Part shown: positions 31,986 through 41,170 of the stretch, piece by piece
How positions within the stretch are numbered: the first letter of the stretch is position 1
Layout: each line of letters begins with the position of its first letter
Assembly (NCBI GenBank): GCA_039707655.1
Contig: CM077676.1
Location: 243,368,866-243,432,865, forward strand
Length of the DNA stretch: 64,000 nucleotides
Reading direction: 5' to 3'
From: Elymus sibiricus
Lineage: Eukaryota > Streptophyta > Magnoliopsida > Poales > Poaceae
Notes under the pieces: model-generated
Database searches by the model: none
The model's input: the letters and a program-made list of their open reading frames with translations, nothing else
Told to the model about the DNA's origin: nothing
Made by a program: the position numbers and the translations under genes

Positions 31986-33908
31986 TTTGAATTGGAAGGG
32001 GTGATGGCAGTATCTAGCGGAGTAAAAACACGGTCTTCCAATAAAATAGCGCTACCTGTCGATGGAGATAGCACCTTGGTTGTACTTGCACAAGAACTAG
32101 CCCTACCACACATAACCCAGATTATCGCAGATTGTACCCCTACTCCGATGGACAGAGAACCAGCTTCACCCAATCTAACCCCAATCCCAGCAGATAGTAA
32201 CCCAGTTCCAGTTGACACAACACCATCTCCACAACAGAGCTCCCAAACAAGAGCAGTTAGTAAGGCAGCTTCAGTGCCCAAAGCGCCCGGACTACCATGG
32301 CGAACCCCAACTCCACCAGTTAGTACACCTATTCCTGTGGATGAAGCAGAACCAGTCATCCGTAGTTTAGCATCTATCGCATTTGATGTTGTTAAATCCT
32401 ATGTGCGTATCTTCCCATCATGGAAATATTATACTGAAGATGAAGGAAAAAGCCAATTGCAGGTGTTCCTCCAGGAGTTATGTGTAAGTATTCATGGCAA
32501 TTACTTTGCTTTGTCCCATACGTTCTACCTCCCTACTTGTTATAACACAGCAAATGTTCCCATTTTTCTGTGTAGAGAATGACCGATTTGGAAACTCAGG
32601 ATGAGGTAATCTGTGCTAATACCTGTGCTATCTTCAAGAATGCTTTGCAGCAGTTTCGGAATTACCTGAATAAAACGTATTTCACTGGCAAGGAAACTCA
32701 TCAAATTCCCTTACTTTCTCCGGAGACACATTTATGGGACGATGACTGGGAACGCCTTGTTCTGTATTGATCTAGACCCATGAATCTGGTAGGGTCTATG
32801 AGATCAGATTTCATTTTGAAGTACTATATGGCTGCATCTTACTGTACTCTCTTCTTGTAGAACAAGTGCTTAAACCTGAAGAACAACTGTTCTCAGGTAA
32901 GATTCCATAGCTATGGTGCATACAGCTTTGCTCTTGTATCACTGTATTTACTCATACCAACTAATTTTTAAATAGAAGTATCCAATCAAAACTCCAATGG
33001 CACAACTGGTATGTTTAAACATGTTTCTTTAACTGGTTTGCTCTTCTAAATTGATCTATGTTGATTTCAATTTCAATTGTGTAGACAATTGTCTTCTCAT
33101 ATCATGCACATTACTAGCATCAAAACAGAGCCAATAGTGTTGTTAGTTGTACATGTATACCCGTGGTACCCATCTGAAATCTTGTGGTGCCATGTACTTT
33201 CCCACACTTATATTCTTTCAATGCTATTCTGTCTTGAACTGATATGATTTGAACTGTGTCTCTATTTTGATTTGGCAAGACAATGCAGTGACAGTAGCAC
33301 ATAGATATATGTTTGTTTGATGCTTTTATAATGTACTATTTTGCAATAGAAGACTTGATAGTTTAATCCTGTCCACCTTCCTACTGATCCGGTTCACCAA
33401 AATGAGTTTCATATACTACATGCTAAACCTCTTATGTGTCTGCTTGTTTCTTCTTTTAGAATGCTGATAGAATATTGGAGAAGAGTACCACATTAAGCAA
33501 TGGTAAAGGAAGTAATGCAGATAAGGTTGAAGATAGTGAGACAACCTTGCTGGTCTCCAACAAAGCTGATAAAATAGAGAAGGAAAACTATCTTGAAGAC
33601 AGTAAGACAACCCCAAAGTCATGTCTTGATGTAGTGTTCGAGTTACTGGCCACTACCGCTTGCACAAGCTCTTCAAACTCGTTGTCTGAATCAGTTCGGT
33701 TTCTTGAGTCTCAACTACAAGCTGAAAGACATCGATCAGCTGTGCTACGACAAGAAGCCGAAGGACTGAGGAAGTCCCTGGAGAATTCAGATGCATAGTT
33801 CTGGTGCAACAGCAAGCGTTGGAGGATTTTAGCGCCAAACAAGAGAAAGCTAATAAGCTTGCTAAGCTTATTGCCAGCAAGGTGGATACCCAGGATAACG
33901 TTTCTTGA

Positions 33909-34140
33909 GCTCTTCTGAAGTTGTTTTAGTTATGGACTTGTCTTGCTGCCGCATTTATTTGCACTGTTGGCCAATTTAGACGCCCAGTGTATGTAATATG
34001 GTGCTTTGTTATTCCCTTTATTTGCACTGGTGGCGAACTTTGATGCCCAATGGATGTAATGTCTGTAATCGCCGTAATAGCCTAGCGTTAGTTGCTTGCT
34101 TATTTATTTGTTTTCTTGTAGTCACTGCAGCTCTTTTTTC
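33909..34140. other. 3' flank of the broken gene
   Basis: Contains an imperfect direct repeat (TTATTTGCACTGTTGGC at about 33,954 and TTATTTGCACTGGTGGC at about 34,018). Probably 3' UTR. No further gene. Confidence 0.5.
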
Positions 34141-34149
34141 CATGGTTTG

Positions 34150-35100
34150 CTAGTGGCCGCAATAACCATGGGCCACATACGGGCCGTGGTAACGATGGGC
34201 CTCCTACGGGCCATAGGGATCCATGGCCCTCCTACGGGCCGTAATTTCCATGGGCCTCGTACTTGCCGTAGGATCCATGGGTTGTACTGTTCTTGGGCCA
34301 AAACCGGACCGCAATATCGACCATAAATGGGCCTAAATTGGAACCGTCCGTTTATGGGCCCAGAGCATAACTGGCCTTCTAAGGGCCCATAAATTCTTGG
34401 GCTCATTTCCGCCCCTCAATTACTTACGGTCCGTTACTGGCCTATTATGCTAATGGGTCAAATTCAGCCCATGGTGACAATCGGTCCGTTTGTGGCCCGT
34501 TAACAGGCCGGAAGGCAGCACAGGCTTAATTCTATCAACAGGCATGACAGGTCATTAATGGGCCGGATTACAGGATAGGATGAAAACAGCCCAACATGTT
34601 AACGGGCCACAAACGGACCGATTGTCACCATGGGCTGAATTTGACCCATTAGCATAATAGGCCAGTAACGGACCGTAAGTAATTGAGGGGCGGAAATGAG
34701 CCCAAGAATTTATGGGCCCTTAGAAGGCCGAAAGAAAACACGGGCTGGAAACGGCCCAACTAACTCATGGGCCATTAATCGGCTCAAAGTAGTTTACTGT
34801 TCATGATTGGCCTATTTCACCACGGGCCGTCAATGGGCCCAGAGATGCAAAAGGCCTCATATGGGCCGAAAGATTTCACGGGTCATAGATGGGCCGAAAG
34901 TGACAACGGTCTGGAATCATATGGGACGGCCCACATGATGCTACTGGGCCGAATATTGAAAGGCCCTAACGGGTCGTGAGTACCCGGGCCGTAAATGGGC
35001 TGTATGCGAACACGCCGTTAACAGGCTTTCCATGGGCCGGCCCGCTAACTTTTGACCAAGTCAAACAGGCCGGCCTTTATAACCTAAATGGGCCACTGTT
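34150..35100. repeat. CACTA subterminal repeat region (GGCC-rich)
   Basis: Dozens of short phrases ATGGGCC, ACGGGCC, GGCCGTAA and GGCCCAT in both orientations fill this stretch. Such dense short subterminal repeats are the expected transposase-binding region of CACTA (En/Spm) elements. Density falls off before the terminal 450 bp. Confidence 0.75.
34373..34729. repeat. perfect 133-bp inverted repeat around a 91-bp spacer
   Basis: Left arm 34,373-34,505 (GGCCTTCTAAGGGCCC ... GGCCCGTTAACA) is exactly complementary to right arm 34,597-34,729 (TGTTAACGGGCC ... CCCTTAGAAGGCC) by my reading, with no mismatch. The spacer is 34,506-34,596. The transcript would fold as a very stable hairpin. Confidence 0.9.
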
Positions 35101-35319
35101 GGGCCGCGCCATGTGTCGATGTATCATAGGCGTCTCTCGTCCAATGAATGGATGACATCTGTCGCAACGCTGAGCTGACACGTGGATCGGCCGGCGAATG
35201 AGAAATTAACACGTGGAAAATCGCCATTGGTCAGGGCTGCTAACGGGTTATCTGATCCAAATCAGAACCCGATAGCTTAATGATGAACCATTACGGTGGA
35301 TGCCATGTGTTGGTTACCC

Positions 35320-35533
35320 TTGACGAAAACACTTCCATGACACGACATTTATCATCATGGAAGTGGACACTTCCGTGATGATAATTTCAGTATTGTCATG
35401 GAACACTTCTACAACATCACAGGTATGACTATCTTGGTTCTGTCATAAAATTGTCACGGATGTACATGCATGACAGAAAACTTGACCTACTATGACAAAG
35501 ACGTATCATCACGGAAGTGTTTTTTTTGTAGTG
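35320..35533. mobile_element. right terminus of a CACTA (En/Spm) transposon
   Basis: The end reads inward (minus strand) CACTACAAAAAAAACACTTC followed by CGTGATGATACG. Terminal phrases ACACTTCC.TGATG and CACGGAAGTG repeat within the last 200 bp. A 3-bp duplication would be AGT (35,534-35,536), but no left CACTA end was located, so the element's extent is unknown. It probably includes the subterminal repeats and may include the exon-duplicated gene. Confidence 0.75.
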
Positions 35534-35536
35534 AGT

Positions 35537-36705
35537 AGTACTAGAAACATACCAATGGGAATTCCGGACTCCCTGAGAACGCCTTTTTAATTCTATTGTT
35601 CCATCGTTATTTAACTTCCTTGTCTTACATTTACTTTTATGTTATTCAGTTACAAGTTACCATTTCACTCAATCCTTATTTAAATCCGCCCTCACTCTGC
35701 TTCAAGTCTACAATTATCTGTAGGCACAAAGTTACATAATTCTCTACAAGGGGCAAAAGCCTGGTTCCTGTGCTCCCTATGTGATCGATACTCTTACTTC
35801 GAAAGGGCTACAAATAAACCCTGTGCACTTGCAGGCTATCAGTCCTCCAAAAAGTGGGGATGAGGTTCATGATATTGTTCTAAAAAAGAGAGGCCAAAAA
35901 GAGCCCAACAAAAAAATGAGAGAAAAAGAGAGAAGGGGCAATGCTACCATCCTTTTGCCACACTTGTGCTTCAAAGTAGCACCATGTTCTTCATATAGAG
36001 AGTCTCCTAAGTTGTCACTTTCATATACTAGTGGGAATTTTTCATTATAGAACTTGGCTTGTATATTCCGATGACGGGTTTCCTCAAATGCCCGAGGTCT
36101 TCATGAGAAAGCAAGTTGGATGCACACCAACTTAGTTTCAGTATTCAGCTTTCATACACTTATAGCTCTAGTGCATCCATTGCATGGCAATCCCTACTCC
36201 TCGCATTGATATCGATTGATAGGCCTCTCCATTGCCTATTGATCCACCGAGTTGGTGCGAGACTTTCTTCCTTTTTGACTTCCCTTATGAATCTCTACCA
36301 CCGCATTCTATTCCACCCGTAGTGCTATGTCCATGGCTCACGCTCATGTATTGGGTGGAGTTGAAAATGCTGAAGCGCGTAAAAAAGTATGATCCAATTG
36401 CTTGGTTTGACACCGTGGTGCTCATGATTTATATTTATCCGGTGAAGGCGGAGTCATGTCATGCTTACATAATTCAATGACTAGGGATAACATTCGTTGA
36501 GCATCATATATTTTGAAAAAGTAAAGATTATGTTCTTGTATTCATGGATATTATTATGTTGATATCAATTACTTCATCGTTTCTCAATATTTATACCGTA
36601 AAAAGATTACATGATAAACATGCTAGGTAGCATTGAACATCAAAAATTATCTTTGTTTTATCATTTACCTACTCGAGGACGAGCAAGAATTAAGCTTGGG
36701 GATGC
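35537..36705 (+). mobile_element. Gypsy-type internal region, internally deleted
   Basis: 35,537-35,843 (TACCAATGGGAATTCCGGAC, ATCGATACTCTTACTTCGAA, GTGCACTTGCAGGCTATCAG) is a 5'-internal segment that recurs at 38,390-38,697. At 35,844 the sequence jumps to 3'-internal DNA (AAGTGGGGATGAGGTTCATG) matching, in inverse orientation, the region right of 51,127. It ends in the polypurine tract TAAGCTTGGGGATGC (36,691-36,705). No intact frame is present. Confidence 0.7.
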
Positions 36706-38242
36706 TGATACGTCTTCGACGTATCTATAATTTTTGATTGTTTCATGCTATTTTTATATCAATCCTACATACTTTATATGCAATTTTATATCGTTTTTGG
36801 GACCTAATCTATTAACCTAGTGCCCAATGCCAATTCCTGTTTTTGCCTATTTTATTGTTTCAGGGAAAAACTATGCCAAACGAAGTCCAAATGCGATAAA
36901 ATTTTATTTTTTCTGGGCCAGAAGACACCTAGGAAGCTTCGGGAGGAGGCCAGAAGGCATACGAGGGATCCACAAGCTCACCCCGCGTGCCCCTAGGGGG
37001 GCATGCCACCTGAGCTTGTGGGCCACTCGTAACTCCTCCTGACCTAATTCCATTTCTATAAATTCCCAAAAATCTCAAAAACACCTGAGAGCCACCCAAA
37101 ACAATTTTTCCGCCGCCGCAAGTCTTTGTTCTTCTGCGATCCCATCTGGAGGCCTTTTCCGGTACTCTGCCAGAGGGGGAATCGATCATGGAGGTCCTCT
37201 ACATCAACCTTGCCCCACCTCCAATGATGTGTGAGTAGTCCACCATAGACCTACGGGTCCATAGTGATTAGCTAGATGGCTTTCTCTCTATCTTTGATCT
37301 TCAATACAATGTTCTCCTCGAAGATCGATCCGATGTAATCTTCTTTTGTAGTGTGTTTGTTGGGATCCGATGAATTGTGGGTTTATGATCAGATTATTCA
37401 TTGAAAGTAATTGAGTTATATTCTGAACTTTATTATGTATGATTGTTATAGCTATGTAATGCTTTCCGATCTATGAGTTTTCTTTGGCCAAGTTGACGAT
37501 TTGGTTTTCGGTGGAAGTGGTGCACAGTAGTAGGTTCAATCTTGCGGTGTCCTCACCCAGTGACAGAAGGGGTAGTGAGGCACGTATTTATATTGTTGCT
37601 ACTAAGGAGAAAACGACGGGGTTTAATCATATTGCTTGGTTTTATTCTATCTACATTATGTCATCTTGCTTAAAGCGTTACTCTCTTTGTTATGAACTTA
37701 ATACCATAGATTCAGGCAGGAGTCGGTCGATTGGTGGAGTAATAGTAGTAGATGCAGGCAGGAGTCGGTCTACTTGTCATGGACGTAATGCCTATATACA
37801 TGATCATGCCATGAATATCGTCATAACTATGCGCTTTTCTATCAATTGCCCAACACTAATTTGTCTACCCACCGTATGCTATTTTTATGAGAGAGATGCC
37901 TCTATGAAAACTATGGCCCCCAGGTCTACCTTAATCATATTACAAAAACCAAAAATACCTTGCTGCAATTTATTTACTTTTATTTTACTTTGCAATTTAT
38001 CTATCTACCACTACCAGATTTAATCCTTGCAATTAACGAGTGCAAGGGGATTGACAACCCTCTTGCCCACATTGGGTGCAAGTATTTGCTCTTGTGTGTG
38101 CAGGTACTATTGACGGGTGTTTGCGTGGTTCTCCTATTGGTTCGATAAACCTTGGTTCTCAACTGAGGGAAATACTTATCTGCTACTATATTGCGTCACC
38201 CTTCCTATTCGGGGAAAATCTCAACGCAGCTCACAAATAACT
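36706..38242 (+). mobile_element. LTR of the TGATACGTC Gypsy-type family
   Basis: Starts TGATACGTCTTCGACG directly after a polypurine tract. It contains family landmarks (AACCTATTAACCTAGTGCC-like, GGAGGCCTTTTCCGGTACTC, GATGCAGGCAGGAGTCGGTC) and ends near CAACGCAGCTCACAAATAAC. The right boundary is approximate. It is homologous to the LTRs at 49,573-51,126, 54,982-56,285, 56,299-57,854 and 59,312-60,425. Confidence 0.8.
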
Positions 38243-38752
38243 GCCCCACTCAGCATTACCATCGAAAGGCCACGAAGTATTTTACTGTCATTGTAAAGGT
38301 TGGGATGTGAAGGTAATTCGAGATGATAGTAAAAGCCTTCGCTTTTAATCTTTGCACTTGATAGGGGATTTGTGGAGAACCCAATGCATAGGTTATGCTA
38401 GAAATATACCAATGGGGATTCTAGACTCCCTGAGAACGCCTTACTGCTCTGTCACTTCCACTTGTTGATCGTGCTACTGTTCTCTATTTACTTTTATGTT
38501 ATTTACCTCCAATTCACTTTACACTAAAACAATTATTTACTTTCGCCCTCACTTTGTCTGTAGTTTGCAATTACTTGCAGGCACAATTTCATAATTCACT
38601 ACAAGAGGTAACGCTCAATTCTTGTGCTCCCTGTGGGATCGATACTCTTACTTCGAAAAGGCAACAACTAAACCCTGTGCACTTGCAGGCTATCAAGAGT
38701 CGACATCGAAAGAAACAGAAAACGAGCACGACTCTGACCCGCTCACACCCCC
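38243..38752 (+). mobile_element. Gypsy-type 5'-internal fragment
   Basis: Includes 38,390-38,697, homologous to 35,537-35,843 (CTAGAAATATACCAATGGGG, GACTCCCTGAGAACGCC, GTGCACTTGCAGGCTATCA). It follows the LTR and is cut by the Copia LTR at 38,753. No primer binding site could be read next to the LTR. Confidence 0.6.
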
Positions 38753-40375
38753 TGATGGGGAACGTTGCATGGAAAACAAAAAAAATCCTACGAAACACCC
38801 AATATCTATTCTATGGAGAGGCCACCAATGAGAGGGGGAGGTGTCTACATACCCTTGTAGACTAAAAGCGTTAACAATCTAGAGATCGTGGTTGGCGTAG
38901 TCGTAGTCCCTCGCGATCCAATCCGATCCAAGAACCGCACGAGCGGCACCTCCGAGATGTGCACACGTACGGCTCGGTGAAGTCTTCGCCTTCCTAATCC
39001 AACAAGGAAGGGTGGAGAGGTAGATGGGATCTAGGCCAGCACGATGGCGTGGTGGTGGTGGTGGCAGCGGAACACCGGCAGGGCTTCGCTAAGCGCTACG
39101 CGGAGGAGGAGGAGTCACGGGAGGGAGACGCGCCAAGCGGTGGTAGGGTGCTACCCCTATGCCTTCCCACCTTTATATAGGCGTGGGGGGGACTGGTGTC
39201 TTGCCCTCCAAGCCCCTAGGGTCGTTGGCCAAGGGGGGGGGGGGGGAAGGAAATCCCTCCTTTCCTTCCCCACTGATCGTTATCCCCATTTATAGGGATC
39301 TTGATCTTATCCCTTCGGGATATGATCCTATTTCTTTTAGGGGGATCTTGGTGCGCCAAGACCAGGGGTGTGAGGCTTGCCCCACTACCCATGTCCATGT
39401 GGGTCCCCCATATAGGTGGGCCCCACTTCGGAACCTTCTAGAACCTTCCCGGTACAATACCGAAAAATCCCGAACATTTTGCGGAATCCTGAATATGACT
39501 TCCCATATATAAATCTTTACCTTCAAACCATTCCGGAGCTCCTCGTGATGTCCTGGATCCCATCTGGGACTCCGAACAATATTCGGTCTTGCCATTATTA
39601 ATATCCCAATACTACCCTCGCATTACCAAACATTAAGTATGTGACCCTGCGGGTTCAAGAATCATGCAGACATGACCGAAACACCTCTCCGATCAATAAT
39701 CAATAGAGGGACCTTGACGCCCATATTGATTCCCACATATTCAACGAAGATCTTTATCAGTTTGAACCACGATGTCGAGGATTCAGTTAATCCCGTATAC
39801 AATTCCCTTTGTCCGGCGATATGTTACTTGCCCGAGATTCGATCGTCCGTATCTCCATACCTAGTTCACTCTCGTTGCCGGCAAGTCTCTTTACTCGTTC
39901 TGTAATACAAGATACCGTGACTAAACCCATTAGTCACATGCTTGCAAGCTATTCACGCTGTTTTATTACCGAGAGGGCCCAGAGATATCTCTCCGTCACA
40001 CGGAGCGACAAATCCTAGTCTCGATCCATGCAACCCAACAAATACTTTCCGAGATACCCGAGGAGCACCTTTATGATCACCCAGTTACGAAGTGATGTTT
40101 GATAACCCACAAAGTATTCTTCTGGCATTCGGGAGTGCATGATCTCATGGTCTAAGGAACATATACTTGACATTAGGAAAGCTATGGCAAATTGAACTTA
40201 GTGACACGATCAGATGCTAAGCTTACTATTGGGTCTATCCATCACATCATTCTCCCAATGATGTGATCCCGTTATTAAATGACAACTCATGTCTATGGTT
40301 AGGAAACCTTAACCATCTTTAATCAACGAGCTAGTCTAGTAGAGGCTCACTTGGGACACTGTATTTGTTTATGTA
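38753..40375 (-). mobile_element. truncated BARE1/WIS-type Copia LTR
   Basis: Begins TGATGGGGAACGTTGCATGG and is collinear with the complete Copia LTRs (ATGACTTCCCATATATAAAT, GAGAGGGCCCAGAGATA, GACAACTCATGTCTATGGTT) with clear divergence. It stops at TGTTTATGTA, about 270 bp short of the LTR end. It is older than the 8.9-17.4 kb copy and belongs to a related but distinct subfamily. A run of about 13 G lies near 39,233-39,246. Confidence 0.85.
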
Positions 40376-41170
40376 TGTCGGCCCAGTGGGAACCAGGGTA
40401 CCACGGGCCATCTGCCCACGGCCCAGGAAGCAACGCCTGGCGAAGGGCCAAGAGGCGGCCCAGCTACGAGCACCGCAAAGCAAGACACGTCGTGAGGCAC
40501 CGGCCTCACGAGGACCCTATCCACTAGGGGCGGACCCACCGAAGACTCGGCAGCAGCAGAAGGCCTCCCGAGGCAGCCTCCCGAAGCCACCCAAGCAGGG
40601 CGCTGTCATGGCGCCAGCCTCGCGGTCACGTGCTCACCACATGGGTGACGCACCCCCGCAAGACGACGATAGCGCAGGGCCATACCAGCAGGTGCGGTCA
40701 GGGGGGATTTCCCCTTTGGTGATAAAGGGGTAGCACCAGCTGCCCTCCCCCAAAGCAAGTCTCAAGACTTGCCCGTTTGGTGAAAGAGGATCAGGACGAT
40801 GGGGCGCGTAGGGCGGATGTCATCATCGAGCCCACCAGCGTGTCATAGATAGCATCTTTGCAGGCGAAGACCGCATTTTGTCAGGATAAGCATGGGCACG
40901 TGTCCCCTTCCAAACCGCCGTTGTGTGGCTACCCTTCCCGCCAATATTTTCGGGGGAAGAGGACCAAGGCGGCTATAAAAGGGGCAGTGCAGCCACTATA
41001 GAGAAGGATCGATCCGACCATCTTTAACCTTGTACGCGAGAACTCTCTTGCCCACCATAATCCAAAACCCAAGCAAGAGTAGGGTTTTACACCGCACGGT
41101 GGCCCGAACCTAGGTAGCTCTTGGGTCCCTGCCATGCCTTGCATGTGTGTGCGCTCTCGCCGTGCTCCGC
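40376..41170 (+). mobile_element. LTR fragment, probable Gypsy, with promoter
   Basis: Starts TGTCGGCCCAGTGGGAACCA at the exact truncation point of the Copia LTR. GC-rich, with a TATA box GGCTATAAAAGGGGC at about 40,970-40,984 and a transcript-like region after it. No internal region or second LTR is found, so it is a truncated piece. Family unknown to me. Confidence 0.55.

Larger units (their letters stand above)
28758..33908 (+). pseudogene. multi-exon gene with duplicated exons, linked to a CACTA element, C-terminus broken
   Basis: Coding pieces run left to right. Supported exons or ends are: first block from ATG 28,758; an exon ending PPE| at about 31,050; exon 31,371-31,521 (acceptor AATCAG|CCATTTGG); exon 31,983-32,483 (ATCAG|CCATTTGA to TTATGT|GTAAGT), a proline/threonine-rich segment ending in LQVFLQELC; exon 32,576-32,770 (TGTAG|AGAATG, phase-0 join, MTDLETQDEVICANTCAIFK), ending in TGA after WERLVLY; and a coiled-coil block from 33,460 (TTTTAG|AATGCT), with SVRFLESQLQAERHRS. 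At 33,793 the frame hits TAG and loses one base, yet the shifted frame stays open to TGA at 33,906-33,908. I recognise this only as a type of gene seen with Triticeae CACTA elements; this is inference. No transposase DDE motif was found. The total exon count is uncertain. Confidence 0.5.

Noticed and set aside
36827..37189. Frames of 71-86 codons at 36.8-37.2 kb and repeated near 50.8, 55.1, 57.5 and 59.5 kb
   Set aside because: The same frames recur in every TGATACGTC LTR copy and on both strands; they are LTR sequence, not genes.
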